Part shown: positions 13,458 to 21,069 of the stretch, piece after piece
How positions within the stretch are numbered: the stretch's first letter is position 1
Layout: each line of letters starts with the position of its first letter
Assembly (NCBI GenBank): GCA_044370695.1
Contig: JBILVB010000040.1
Location: 1-24,847, forward strand
Direction of reading: 5' to 3'
Source: JBEIFW01 sp044370695
GTDB lineage: Bacteria; Actinomycetota; Acidimicrobiia; Acidimicrobiales; Ilumatobacteraceae
DNA: 24,847 nucleotides
Made by a program: the position numbers and the translations under genes
The notes under the pieces: generated by a model
Databases searched by the model: none
What the model saw: the letters and a program-made list of their open reading frames with translations, nothing else
Told to the model about the DNA's origin: nothing

Positions 13458-14969
13458 ATGGCGGCACGACGTGCCCTGTCGCTTCGGGCCCGTCTGCTCG
13501 TCGCCCTGACCATCCTGCTGGTCGCCGTGGGCCTCGGGGGGTACGTCGTGGCCCGTCTGCAGTACGACGAGATCGTCCGGCAGGTCGACCGGCAACTCGC
13601 CAACGCAGTGCCCGCCACGCGGGCGTTCGCCAACCGGAGCGTGGCGGCGGACGTGCGAGGCGTGGACCAACGGGCTGCCGACCAGCGTCGCGTCCCGGGC
13701 GTTCCGTCGGAGTTCTACGTCGGGTTGCTCGGCTCCGACGGCAGCCTGCAACCCCTCGTCGAGCGCAGCCTGCAGCCGGAGGCCGCGCCCCTCGTCGGGC
13801 TCGGCGACGTCGCCGCCCGGGTCCCGGTCGTCCCGGTCGAGGCGCCACCGTCGGCGGCCGGCGGTCCGCTGGCGGGATCGGGACCAGCGGGAGCACCAGG
13901 CGCGTTGGGGCCTGCCGCCCGCCCCTGGACCGTCGAGGCGTCGGACGGGGGCACCCGGTACCGGGTGACGGCCCTCAGCCGGCGGGACGGCACCACGCTG
14001 GTGGTGGGTCTCTCGCTCGACCGTGCCGAGCAGACCTTCGAGGAACTGCTGGCCACCCTTGCCGCGGTGGGTGCGGTCGTGCTCGCCGTGGTCGGCCTGG
14101 TCGTCTGGTGGGTGATGCGGCTCGGCGTCCGGCCGTTGCGCACCATGACCGAGGCCGCGGTGGCGATCGCCGGCGGCGACACGGATCGGCGAGTTGCGGA
14201 GGGTCCGAGCGGCACCGAGGCCGGGCAGCTCGCCCGGGCCCTGAACGCGATGCTCGACGCCCGCCAGCAGTCCGACGACCGCTTGCGGCAGTTCGTCGCC
14301 GACGCTTCCCACGAACTGCGCACGCCGCTGACGTCGATCCGAGGCTACGTGGATCTGTACCGGGCCGGAGGTCTGGACGACGAGGCGTCCCAGCGCGACG
14401 CGATTCGGCGTATCGGCCAGGAGGCGGCGCGGATGAACGGCCTCGTCGAGGATCTCCTGCGCCTCGCCCGACTCGATCTCGGTCGGCCGCTCGAGGCCGG
14501 TCCGGTCGATCTCGCAGCGATCGCGCGCGACGCCGTGAGCGACGCACGCGCCGTGCAACCCGAGCGCCCCATCCACCTCGATGCGCCCGACGCGGTCATC
14601 GTGACCGGCGACGAGGCGCTGCTTCGCCAAGCGGTCGGTGCGGTGGTTGCCAACGCACTGGTCCACACCGAGGGCCGGGTCCCGGTCTCGGTCGCCGTGC
14701 GCCCGCGGGACGACGGCGCGACGCTCAGCGTTGCCGACGAGGGTTCGGGGATGACCTCCGAGATTGCGTCTCGGGCCTTCGACCGGTTCTTCCGGGGTGA
14801 TCCGGGCCGGTCGCGCCATCGGGGTGGCAGCGGACTCGGTCTGGCGGTGACCCATTCCGTCGTCACCGCCCACGGCGGGACGGCGACGCTGTCGAGCACG
14901 CCGGGCGCCGGTACCACCGTGGTCCTCCGGCTGCCCGTCGAACCGCCGGCAGCACCGGCACCGGCCTGA
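13458..14969 (+). CDS. Sensor histidine kinase (HAMP-HisKA-HATPase)
   Basis: A 503-residue membrane kinase, partner of the preceding regulator (stop and start are one base apart). Order: TM1 about 12-33, extracytoplasmic sensor about 34-197, TM2 about 198-220, HAMP about 220-272, HisKA with phospho-His 285 in FVADASHELRTPLTS, and the ATPase domain about 380-495 with Asn 399 (VVANALVHT), G1 DEGSGM (427-432), F-box FDRFFRG and G2 GGSGLGL (456-462). The sensor contains a Pro/Ala/Gly-rich low-complexity stretch (about 124-155) between two segments that look like PDC/Cache-style strands. A Pro/Ala tail ends the protein. The 3' end lies inside the left arm of a hairpin shared with the convergent pseudouridine synthase gene. 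The signal sensed is unknown. Confidence 0.95.
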   Translation: MAARRALSLRARLLVALTILLVAVGLGGYVVARLQYDEIVRQVDRQLANAVPATRAFANRSVAADVRGVDQRAADQRRVPGVPSEFYVGLLGSDGSLQPLVERSLQPEAAPLVGLGDVAARVPVVPVEAPPSAAGGPLAGSGPAGAPGALGPAARPWTVEASDGGTRYRVTALSRRDGTTLVVGLSLDRAEQTFEELLATLAAVGAVVLAVVGLVVWWVMRLGVRPLRTMTEAAVAIAGGDTDRRVAEGPSGTEAGQLARALNAMLDARQQSDDRLRQFVADASHELRTPLTSIRGYVDLYRAGGLDDEASQRDAIRRIGQEAARMNGLVEDLLRLARLDLGRPLEAGPVDLAAIARDAVSDARAVQPERPIHLDAPDAVIVTGDEALLRQAVGAVVANALVHTEGRVPVSVAVRPRDDGATLSVADEGSGMTSEIASRAFDRFFRGDPGRSRHRGGSGLGLAVTHSVVTAHGGTATLSSTPGAGTTVVLRLPVEPPAAPAPA

Positions 14970-14990
14970 AGCCGTTCAGGCCGGTGCCGG
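14955..14990. terminator. Bidirectional 16-bp hairpin between kinase and pseudouridine synthase genes
   Basis: Bases 14955-14970 and 14975-14990 are perfectly complementary (left arm CCGGCACCGGCCTGAA) around a GCCG loop. The hairpin contains both stop codons of the convergent genes and has no U-tract. A bidirectional terminator is likely. Confidence 0.75.
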
Positions 14991-15680
14991 CTCGAGCCGC
15001 CAGCCGCCCGGTTCGAGGTCGCCGAGTTCGTACGGCCCGACGGCAGTCCGATGGAGCGCGATGACCTCGTGCCCGCAGGCGGAGAACATCCGCCGTACCT
15101 GACGGTGCCGCCCTTCGGTGAGGACGACCTCGAACCGGGCGGGGTCCGTGGGGTCGACCGCTGCCTGCGCCGGCCGACACGGTGCGCCGTCGAGCACGAG
15201 CGTGCCGGCGGCGAACACCGCAGTGACCGCATCCGGGTCGGCCACCGGGCGGGACAAGCCGACGAGGTAGCGCTTCGGGACCTCCCGGCCCGGGGCAGCG
15301 ATCCGGTGGACCAACTCGTGGCGGTCCGTGACGAGCAGGAGTCCACTCGAGTCTCGGTCGAGCCGGCCGATGGACTCGGGACGAGGCCGACGTGCCATCC
15401 ATCGCTCGGGCAGTAGCCCGTAGACCGTCGGACCTTCCTCACCGGCGTGCGAGCAGACCACGCCCACCGGCTTGTGCACGGCCAACAGCAAGCCGTCGAG
15501 GAACTCGAGCGCTGCACCGTCCACCTCGACCGTGCGGGAGGCGCGGTCGTCGAGCAGGCGTTCGCCGTGCCGCTCGTCGACGCCGTCCACGGTCACCCGA
15601 CCGCTGCGGAGCAGCACGCGGACCTCGCTGCGGGACCCGAGCCCGTTGTTTGCGAGCAGGCGATCGAGGCGGATGGACAT
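14976..15680 (-). CDS. rRNA pseudouridine synthase, RsuA/RluB family
   Basis: A 234-residue enzyme converting a specific rRNA uridine to pseudouridine. An N-terminal S4-like RNA-binding domain (about 2-48, IRLDRLLANNGLGSRSEV) is followed by the catalytic domain with LLAVHKPVGVVCS, the family signature GRLDRDSSGLLLVT (105-118; catalytic Asp 108), and EGRHRQVRRMF. Length and motifs fit RsuA/RluB; which rRNA position it modifies (16S or 23S) cannot be told. The frame is open to 16370 but that part is antisense to rplC; ATG 15680 gives the expected start of the S4 domain. GACACT lies 7 nt upstream of the ATG and could be a weak -10. It diverges from rplC, so an rRNA-maturation gene sits right at the resumed ribosomal cluster. 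Confidence 0.93.
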   Translation of the reverse strand: MSIRLDRLLANNGLGSRSEVRVLLRSGRVTVDGVDERHGERLLDDRASRTVEVDGAALEFLDGLLLAVHKPVGVVCSHAGEEGPTVYGLLPERWMARRPRPESIGRLDRDSSGLLLVTDRHELVHRIAAPGREVPKRYLVGLSRPVADPDAVTAVFAAGTLVLDGAPCRPAQAAVDPTDPARFEVVLTEGRHRQVRRMFSACGHEVIALHRTAVGPYELGDLEPGGWRLEPAPA

Positions 15681-15743
15681 CGGCTGCAGTGTCGCGCTCG
15701 GTCGCGGTCGGGACCCGGTGCCGCTCGGCGCAGGCCGGCCGCG

Positions 15744-15773
15744 TTGGCGGCACGTAGGGCATGCCGCTAGAGT
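15744..15773 (+). promoter_or_regulatory. Promoter for the rplC-headed ribosomal operon
   Basis: TTGGCG (15744-15749) and TAGAGT (15768-15773) are separated by 18 nt, the best-formed sigma-70-like promoter in the window. Initiation would be near 15780. It is positioned to transcribe rplC and all downstream ribosomal genes independently of rpsJ. The region upstream of it (15681-15743) holds only the start region of the divergent pseudouridine synthase gene. Confidence 0.6.
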
Positions 15774-15780
15774 CGTCCAG

Positions 15781-15944
15781 CCGTGCCCGGAACCTCCGGG
15801 TGCGACTCGTCCGTGTGTGCCCGGCTCGCCGGGGACCTCACGGCGCTCGATCCTCCGGTCTGTCGTCGGCGTGCCGCCGGCGGACCCGCATGACCATGTC
15901 ACGGCAAGGGCGCCCGCCCGAGCCCCGAGCCAGAGGTTCCCCCT
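15781..15944 (+). promoter_or_regulatory. Structured 5' leader of the rplC operon
   Basis: About 165 nt without a gene precede rplC, unusually long here. It contains two stable short hairpins, CCCGG-AACCT-CCGGG (15786-15800) and CCCGG-CTCG-CCGGG (15820-15833), and further GC-rich complementarity near 15865-15885. In Gammaproteobacteria L4 regulates the S10 operon through its leader; whether this leader binds L4, L3 or another protein is unknown. The ribosome-binding site of rplC is weak (AGAGG, about 8 nt before the ATG). Confidence 0.4.
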
Positions 15945-16586
15945 ATGGCGAAGACCGCGATCGTCGGCGAGAAAGTCGGCATGACCCAGGTGTGGGACGA
16001 CCAGAACCGCGTCGTTCCCGTCACCGTGCTCAAGGTCCAGCCGATGCGCATCGTCCAGGTCCGCACCACCGAGCGCGACGGCTACACCGCACTGCAGGTC
16101 ACCTACGGCCGGCGCGATCCCCGGAAGCTGAACAAGCCCGAGCGAGGCCACTTCGAGCGGGCCGGCGTCGATCCCGGGACCAACCTCGTGGAGGTTCGGC
16201 TCGACTCCGTCGACGGCTTCGAGGTGGGACAGGAGATCACCGTGGAGGTCCTGGCGAAGGGCCAGAAGGTCGACGTCACCGCCGTCAGCCGCGGCAAGGG
16301 CTGGGCCGGGGCGATGAAGCGGCACAACTTCAGTGGCCAGGGCGCCAGCCACGGCAACCACAAGATGCACCGCTCACCCGGGTCGGTCGGTTCGTGCTCG
16401 TTCCCGGGGCGTGTGTTCAAGGGCCTGCGGATGGCCGGACAGACCGGCAACGAGCAGGTCACCACGCTCAACCTCGAAGTCGTCGAGGCCGACGCCGAGC
16501 GAGACCTGCTGCTGGTGAAGGGCTCCGTGCCCGGGCCCAACGGCGGCGTCGTGGTCGTTCGCAACGCCGTCAAGGGAGGCAAGTGA
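15945..16586 (+). CDS. rplC: 50S ribosomal protein L3
   Basis: A 213-residue L3, an early-assembling large-subunit protein whose loop reaches the peptidyl transferase centre. The N-terminus TAIVGEKVGMTQVWDD and the central HNFSGQGASHGNHKMHRSPG and GRVFKGLRMAGQTGNEQ blocks are diagnostic. The Gln in GQGASHG is the site methylated by PrmB in E. coli. ATG 15945 follows a long leader with its own promoter, so L3 is the first gene of this transcription unit instead of the second gene after rpsJ. The stop TGA shares its A with the rplD ATG. Confidence 0.98.
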   Translation: MAKTAIVGEKVGMTQVWDDQNRVVPVTVLKVQPMRIVQVRTTERDGYTALQVTYGRRDPRKLNKPERGHFERAGVDPGTNLVEVRLDSVDGFEVGQEITVEVLAKGQKVDVTAVSRGKGWAGAMKRHNFSGQGASHGNHKMHRSPGSVGSCSFPGRVFKGLRMAGQTGNEQVTTLNLEVVEADAERDLLLVKGSVPGPNGGVVVVRNAVKGGK

Positions 16587-17257
16587 TGCCCTCGGTCGCA
16601 CTTCGCTCCACGGCCGGCGCCGAGACCGGTTCGGTCGAGTTGCCCGACACGCTGTTCGGCGTGCAGCCGAACGTTCCGGTGATGCATCAGGTGGTCACCG
16701 CCCAGCTGGCGAAGCGCCGGGCCGGGACGCAATCCACCAAGACGCGGGCCGAGGTCTCCGGTGGCGGCAAGAAGCCCTTCAAGCAGAAGGGCACCGGCAA
16801 CGCCCGTCAGGGCTCCACCCGAGCGCCGCACTGGTCGGGCGGCGGTATCGCCCTGGGTCCCAAGCCGCGGTCGTACGAGCAGCGCACCCCCAAGAAGATG
16901 ATCCGTCTCGCGCTGGCCTCGGCACTGAGCGACCGCACGGCCGAAGGCCGCGTCCTCGTCGTGGACGGTTGGGGCTGGGACACGCCCTCGACGAAGTCCG
17001 CCGCCGCCGCACTCGCTGCGCTCGGGGCGGAGGGACGGACGCTCGTCGTCGTCGATCGTGACGACGAGGTGACGATCCGCAGTTTCCGCAACCTGCCCGA
17101 GGTGCAGGTGATCTTGTCGAGCGAATTGAACGCCTACGACGTGCTGTGTGCCTCGTGGGTCGTGTTCTCGCAGGCGACGGTGCCGCCGGCTTCGGCGGGT
17201 GCCGTGAGCCGGCGCCGAGCAGCGCTCGCTGCGCAGAGCCAGGAGGACGAGGCGTGA
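16586..17257 (+). CDS. rplD: 50S ribosomal protein L4
   Basis: A 223-residue L4 (E. coli 201), which lines the constriction of the exit tunnel and in some bacteria represses its own operon. The internal loop KPFKQKGTGNARQGSTRAPHWSGGG is the tunnel extension. VLCASWVVFSQ near the C-terminus corresponds to the DVLxxxxLVxT region, followed by a short Ala/Arg-rich tail. The frame is open back to 15761 but ATG 16586, overlapping the rplC stop (TGATG) and preceded by AAGGGAGG, is the real start. The GTGA overlap with rplW ties the two together. Confidence 0.97.
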   Translation: MPSVALRSTAGAETGSVELPDTLFGVQPNVPVMHQVVTAQLAKRRAGTQSTKTRAEVSGGGKKPFKQKGTGNARQGSTRAPHWSGGGIALGPKPRSYEQRTPKKMIRLALASALSDRTAEGRVLVVDGWGWDTPSTKSAAAALAALGAEGRTLVVVDRDDEVTIRSFRNLPEVQVILSSELNAYDVLCASWVVFSQATVPPASAGAVSRRRAALAAQSQEDEA

Positions 17258-17544
17258 AGGACCCGAGGGACATCATCCTCGCCCCGGTGGTGAGCGAGAA
17301 GAGCTACGGGCTGCAGGAAGCCAACGTGTACACGTTCGTCGTGCACCCGTCGGCGTCGAAGCCCGAGATCAGCGATGCGATCGAGTCGATCTTCGGCGTG
17401 AAGGTGGCCAAGGTCAACACGCTCAACCGCAAGGGCAAGAAGACCCGGGCTCGGCGCTCGAACCGGCCCGGCACAACGTCCGACACCAAGCGGGCGATCG
17501 TCACCCTTGCCGGTGACACCCGCATCGACCTGTTCCAGAGCTAG
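17254..17544 (+). CDS. rplW: 50S ribosomal protein L23
   Basis: A 96-residue L23, at the exit-tunnel mouth where trigger factor and SRP dock. It starts KDPRDIILAPVVSEKSYGL and contains the tunnel loop around LNRKGKKTRARRSNRPG. GTG 17254 overlaps the rplD stop (GTGA) and gives the standard length; the frame is open to 17146 inside rplD, which is rejected. An AGGAGG lies about 7 nt upstream of the GTG. It ends TAG, 11 bp before rplB. Confidence 0.97.
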   Translation: MKDPRDIILAPVVSEKSYGLQEANVYTFVVHPSASKPEISDAIESIFGVKVAKVNTLNRKGKKTRARRSNRPGTTSDTKRAIVTLAGDTRIDLFQS

Positions 17545-17555
17545 GCGAGGACACG

Positions 17556-18392
17556 ATGGCTCTCCGCAAGCGCCGCCCGACGAGTGCCGGACGTCGGTTC
17601 CAGACGTCCTCCGACTTCTCCGAGGTCACGACCGACCGTCCCGAGAAGTCGCTCCTCGTTCCCCGCCCCAAGACCGGTGGACGGAACGCCTACGGTCGGA
17701 AGACCGCTCGCCACAAGGGCGGTGGCCACAAGCGCCAGTACCGGTTGGTCGACTTCAAGCGCCGCAAGGACGGGGTCACCGCCAAGGTGGCGTCGATCGA
17801 GTACGACCCGAACCGCACCTGTCGGATCGCGTTGTTGCACTATGCCGACGGGGAGAAGGCATACATCCTCGCTCCCCGCGGGCTCTCGGTCGGCGATCAC
17901 GTCGAAAGCGGCCAGGGTGCCGACATCAAGCCGGGCAACGCCCTGCCGTTGCGGTACATCCCGGTGGGCACCACCGTCCACAACATCGAGCTGCGTCCCG
18001 GCCAGGGTGGAAAGCTCGGCCGCTCCGCCGGCTCGGCGGTGCAGCTCGTTGCGAAGGAGGGGGACTTCGCCACGCTGCGTCTGCCCTCCACCGAGATGCG
18101 CCGGGTCCCGATCGATTGCCGGGCGACGGTCGGCGAGGTGGGCAACGCCGAGCACGAGCTGCTCAAGATCGGCAAAGCGGGTCGCAATCGCTGGAAGGGT
18201 GTCCGTCCGCAGAGCCGTGGCGTCGCCATGAACCCGGTCGATCACCCCCACGGCGGTGGCGAGGGCAAGACGTCCGGCGGTCGGCACCCGGTGTCGCCCT
18301 GGGGCAAGCCCGAGGGTCGCACCCGCGCCAAGAAGAAGGCCTCGAACTCGCTCATCGTCCGCCGGCGCCGTACCGGCAAGGGCCGGAGGTAA
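17556..18392 (+). CDS. rplB: 50S ribosomal protein L2
   Basis: A 278-residue L2 of full normal length (E. coli 273), a primary 23S-binding protein needed for subunit association and peptidyl transfer. Conserved blocks are GGRNAYGRKTARHKGGGHK, IEYDPNRTCRIALL, and the near-catalytic VDHPHGGGEGKTSGGRHPV and PWGKPEGRTR. It ends in the usual Lys/Arg-rich tail. The start ATG lies 11 bp after rplW, with GCGAGGA as ribosome-binding site; rpsS follows after 6 bp. Confidence 0.98.
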   Translation: MALRKRRPTSAGRRFQTSSDFSEVTTDRPEKSLLVPRPKTGGRNAYGRKTARHKGGGHKRQYRLVDFKRRKDGVTAKVASIEYDPNRTCRIALLHYADGEKAYILAPRGLSVGDHVESGQGADIKPGNALPLRYIPVGTTVHNIELRPGQGGKLGRSAGSAVQLVAKEGDFATLRLPSTEMRRVPIDCRATVGEVGNAEHELLKIGKAGRNRWKGVRPQSRGVAMNPVDHPHGGGEGKTSGGRHPVSPWGKPEGRTRAKKKASNSLIVRRRRTGKGRR

Positions 18393-18398
18393 ACGGTC

Positions 18399-18686
18399 AT
18401 GGCACGCAGCCTGAAGAAGGGTCCGTTCGTCGACGACCACCTGCTGAAGAAGGTGGACGCACTGAACGCCGTCAACGAACGCAAGGTCGTGAAGACCTGG
18501 TCTCGCCGGTCCACGGTCATCCCGGAGATGGTGGGGCACACGATCGCCGTCCACGACGGCCGCAAGCACATCCCGGTGTACGTCACCGAGTCGATGGTGG
18601 GCCACAAGCTCGGCGAGTTCTCCCCGACGCGTACCTTCAAGTACCACGCCGGTCAGGAGAAGGGCGCGAAAGGGGGCCGGCGATGA
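18399..18686 (+). CDS. rpsS: 30S ribosomal protein S19
   Basis: A 95-residue S19 of the 30S head, contacting S13 and the A-site tRNA region. Opening ARSLKKGPFVDDHLLKKV and later RSTVIPEMVGHTIAVHDGRKHIPV and MVGHKLGEFSPTRTFK are diagnostic. ATG 18399 is 6 bp after rplB. Its last codons AKGGRR encode a GGGGGCCGG stretch, and the stop overlaps rplV by 4 bp (ATGA). Confidence 0.98.
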   Translation: MARSLKKGPFVDDHLLKKVDALNAVNERKVVKTWSRRSTVIPEMVGHTIAVHDGRKHIPVYVTESMVGHKLGEFSPTRTFKYHAGQEKGAKGGRR

Positions 18687-19249
18687 CGGGCCCCAAGACC
18701 AACGAGGGCGCGACCAAGGCCAACCCGAACGTCGGGACCCGAGCCAAGGTTCGCTACAGCCGGGTGTCGGCGTACAAGGCCCGCGAGGTGCTCAACCTGA
18801 TCCGCGGCCTCGACGTCCGTTCGGCCGACGAGGTCCTGCAGCTCACCGAGCGCGACGTCGCCTACGTGATCCGCAAGTGCCTCGCCTCCGCAGTGGCCAA
18901 CGCCCAGCACAACGATTCACAGGATCCCGAGGAGCTCTTCGTGCGGGCGTGCTACGCCGACGAGGGCCCGACGTTGAAGCGGTTCCGCCCGCGGGCACGT
19001 GGTCGGGGGTTCCGCATCCGCAAGCGCACCTGCCACATCACCGTCGTCGTCGACCGGATGCCCGATGCCGCGCTCGAACAGCGTCGGCGGGCCGAGGAGA
19101 GCTCGGGTCGGCGCGGGCGCACGGCTGCGGCGCAGGCCGCGAGCCGTCGAGAGCGTGTGGCGAGGAGCCGGGCCGCTGCAGCAGCTTCGAAGGGTGAGAC
19201 TGCGGCCGAGGCACCGGCCGACGCCCCTGCCAAGGGAGAGGACGCCTGA
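18683..19249 (+). CDS. rplV: 50S ribosomal protein L22 with a long C-terminal extension
   Basis: A 188-residue L22; bacterial L22 is usually 110-130. Residues about 20-127 are the normal protein: VRYSRVSAYKAREVLNLIRG, then the tunnel-lining hairpin RFRPRARGRGFRIRKRTCHITV. Residues about 128-188 are an Ala/Arg/Glu-rich, low-complexity tail. Some actinobacterial L22 proteins carry such tails, which would lie at the ribosome surface. ATG 18683 overlaps the rpsS stop (ATGA), and the TGA shares its A with the rpsC ATG. Macrolide-resistance mutations in other species map to the hairpin; nothing abnormal is seen there. Confidence 0.97.
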   Translation: MTGPKTNEGATKANPNVGTRAKVRYSRVSAYKAREVLNLIRGLDVRSADEVLQLTERDVAYVIRKCLASAVANAQHNDSQDPEELFVRACYADEGPTLKRFRPRARGRGFRIRKRTCHITVVVDRMPDAALEQRRRAEESSGRRGRTAAAQAASRRERVARSRAAAAASKGETAAEAPADAPAKGEDA

Positions 19250-20145
19250 TGGGTCAGAAGGTCAATCCGTACGGCTTCCGTCTCGGGGTCACCACCGACT
19301 GGAAGTCACGCTGGTTCTCCGACAAGGAGTACAAGGACTACCTGATCGAGGACTGGAAGATTCGCGACTTCATCATGCGGACGCTGCCCACGGCGGCGAT
19401 CTCGCGCATCGAGGTCGAGCGGACCCGCGACAAGTTGCGCGTCGACGTGCGTACCGCACGGCCCGGCATCGTCATCGGCAAGCGGGGCCAGCAGGCCGAG
19501 GAGCTGCGCAAGGGGCTGACCCGGATCACGGGCAACGTCAAGGTGCAGCTGAACATCGAAGAGATCAAGCAGCCCGAACTCGACGCCGCCCTGATCGCCC
19601 AGGGCGTCGCCGACCAGCTCGCCGGTCGTATCGCCTTCCGCCGGGCGATGAAGCGGGCCGTCCAGAACGCCCAGAAGGCGGGCGCTCAGGGGATCCGGGT
19701 GCAGTGCTCGGGCCGCCTCGGTGGCGCCGAGATGAGCCGCACCGAGTGGTATCGCGAGGGTCGGGTTCCGCTGCACACCTTGCGGGCGGACATCGACTAC
19801 GGGTTCCGCGAGGCCAAGACGACCTACGGTCGCATCGGGGTCAAGGTGTGGATCTACAAGGGCGACATCCTCCCGTACAAGGCGGTGAGCGAGGACAAGG
19901 TCACCCGTGAGGCTGCGATGGCGGTCGGTGAGACGTCCGGCGGTGGTCGCCGTGTCGTGTCGTCGGCCGGCCGGCGCAAGGCCGAGGAGCCCGCTCCGGC
20001 AGCGGCCGGCGAGTTCGCCGAGACGGCACCGCTGCTGAAGGAGGCCGACCCCGAGATCGAGAAGCTCCTCGCCGAGGAGGAGGAGATCGAGCGCCGCACG
20101 CGTCAGGCGCACGAGACGCCCCACTTCCGGATGGGGGAGGACTGA
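19249..20145 (+). CDS. rpsC: 30S ribosomal protein S3
   Basis: A 298-residue S3 (E. coli 233), which lines the mRNA entry channel and contributes helicase activity. It begins MGQKVNPYGFRLGVTTDW. The type II KH motif is GKRG (77-80), followed by the conserved region QGIRVQCSGRLGGAEMSRTEW. The extra length is a C-terminal tail of about 65 residues, Ala/Glu-rich with EEEEIERR, an acidic feature unlike the basic tails of neighbours. The start overlaps the rplV stop by one base (TGATG), with AAGGGAG about 10 bp upstream. Confidence 0.98.
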   Translation: MGQKVNPYGFRLGVTTDWKSRWFSDKEYKDYLIEDWKIRDFIMRTLPTAAISRIEVERTRDKLRVDVRTARPGIVIGKRGQQAEELRKGLTRITGNVKVQLNIEEIKQPELDAALIAQGVADQLAGRIAFRRAMKRAVQNAQKAGAQGIRVQCSGRLGGAEMSRTEWYREGRVPLHTLRADIDYGFREAKTTYGRIGVKVWIYKGDILPYKAVSEDKVTREAAMAVGETSGGGRRVVSSAGRRKAEEPAPAAAGEFAETAPLLKEADPEIEKLLAEEEEIERRTRQAHETPHFRMGED

Positions 20146-20147
20146 CC

Positions 20148-20564
20148 ATGTTGATGCCCCGTCGTGTCAAGCACCGCAAGACCCACCGCGGTCGCATGAA
20201 GGGCGAGTCCAAGGGAGCCACCGACCTGGCCTTCGGCCAGTACGGCATCCAGGCGCTCGAACCGGGCTGGCTCACCGCCCGCCAGATCGAAGCGGCCCGT
20301 ATCGCCATGACCCGCCACATCAAGCGTGGCGGCAAGGTGTGGATCAACGTGTTCCCCGACAAGCCGGTCACCAAGAAGCCGGCCGAGACCCGCATGGGGT
20401 CGGGCAAGGGCAACCCCGAGTTCTGGGTGGCCGTGGTGAAGCCCGGGCGTGTCTTGTTCGAGCTGTCGTTCCCGAACGAGGAGACGGCGAAAGCGGCCAT
20501 GGAGCGTGCGATCGCCAAGCTCCCGATGAAGGCTCGGGTCATCACCCAGCAGGAGGCGATCTGA
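20148..20564 (+). CDS. rplP: 50S ribosomal protein L16
   Basis: A 138-residue L16 of standard length, sited near the A-site tRNA elbow and the 5S rRNA. MLMPRRVKHRKTHRGRMKG and KVWINVFPDKPVTKKP, then ETRMGSGKGNPEFWVAVVKPG are diagnostic; the ETRMGSGKG loop includes the Arg hydroxylated in E. coli. ATG 20148 is chosen over ATG 20154 because GGGGGAGG lies 7 nt upstream. Its TGA overlaps the rpmC ATG (TGATG). Confidence 0.98.
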   Translation: MLMPRRVKHRKTHRGRMKGESKGATDLAFGQYGIQALEPGWLTARQIEAARIAMTRHIKRGGKVWINVFPDKPVTKKPAETRMGSGKGNPEFWVAVVKPGRVLFELSFPNEETAKAAMERAIAKLPMKARVITQQEAI

Positions 20565-20794
20565 TGAGCGCCAAGACCAAGCGCAACGCGGAACTCGCCG
20601 AGCTCGACATGTCGGCGCTCGTGAACGAGCTCGCCGAGGCCAAGGACAAGGCCTTCAAGCTTCGGTTCCAGTCCGCGGTCGGTCAGCTCGAGAACAACGC
20701 CGAGCTCCGCAAGGCCCGCCGGGACATCGCCCGGCTGAACACCTACATCCGCCGCCGGGAGATCGCTGCGGCCGAGGCCGGGGGGACGAAGTGA
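20564..20794 (+). CDS. rpmC: 50S ribosomal protein L29
   Basis: A 76-residue L29, a small helical hairpin near the tunnel exit. The KAFKLRFQSAVGQLENNAELRK and KARRDIARLNTYIRRRE blocks are characteristic. The frame opens earlier inside rplP (20339), but ATG 20564 overlapping the rplP stop gives the right size. AGGAGG is about 6 bp upstream. An Ala/Glu-rich end (AAAEAGGTK) is a little longer than average. Its TGA overlaps the rpsQ start region GTGATG. Confidence 0.96.
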   Translation: MSAKTKRNAELAELDMSALVNELAEAKDKAFKLRFQSAVGQLENNAELRKARRDIARLNTYIRRREIAAAEAGGTK

Positions 20795-21069
20795 TGGCTG
20801 ACGAGACCGCCACCGAGGGCCGCAACGCTCGCAAGGTTCGCGAGGGCACCGTCGTGTCCAACAAGATGGACCAGACCGCCGTGGTTGCCGTTGTCGAACG
20901 TGTGCGCCATCCGAAGTACGCGAAGTTCGTGCTGCGCACCAAGAAGTTGTACGCACACGACGAGTCCAACGATGCGAACATCGGCGACCGGGTCCGGGTG
21001 ATGGAGACCCGGCCCCTGTCCAAGCTGAAGCGCTGGCGCATCGTCGAGATCGTGGAGCGTGCCAAGTGA
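20794..21069 (+). CDS. rpsQ: 30S ribosomal protein S17
   Basis: A 91-residue S17, an OB-fold primary 16S-binding protein. KVREGTVVSNKMDQTAVVAV, RVRHPKYAKFVLRTKK and PLSKLKRWRIVEIVE mark it. The junction reads GTGATG: GTG 20791 and ATG 20794 are both in frame. ATG is preferred as the stronger codon and shares its A with the rpmC stop; the alternative adds one Met. The 3' end overlaps rplN by 4 bp (GTGA). Confidence 0.97.
   Translation: MADETATEGRNARKVREGTVVSNKMDQTAVVAVVERVRHPKYAKFVLRTKKLYAHDESNDANIGDRVRVMETRPLSKLKRWRIVEIVERAK

Noticed and set aside
458..15944. A recent mobile genomic island between rpsJ and rplC
   Set aside because: No integrase, transposase, tRNA, direct flanking repeats or obvious composition shift is visible, so only an old rearrangement is claimed.
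15890..15984. A small upstream reading frame in the rplC leader (ATG 15890) running out of frame into rplC
   Set aside because: No Shine-Dalgarno, and its sequence simply continues as a shadow frame of rplC; a regulatory role cannot be supported.
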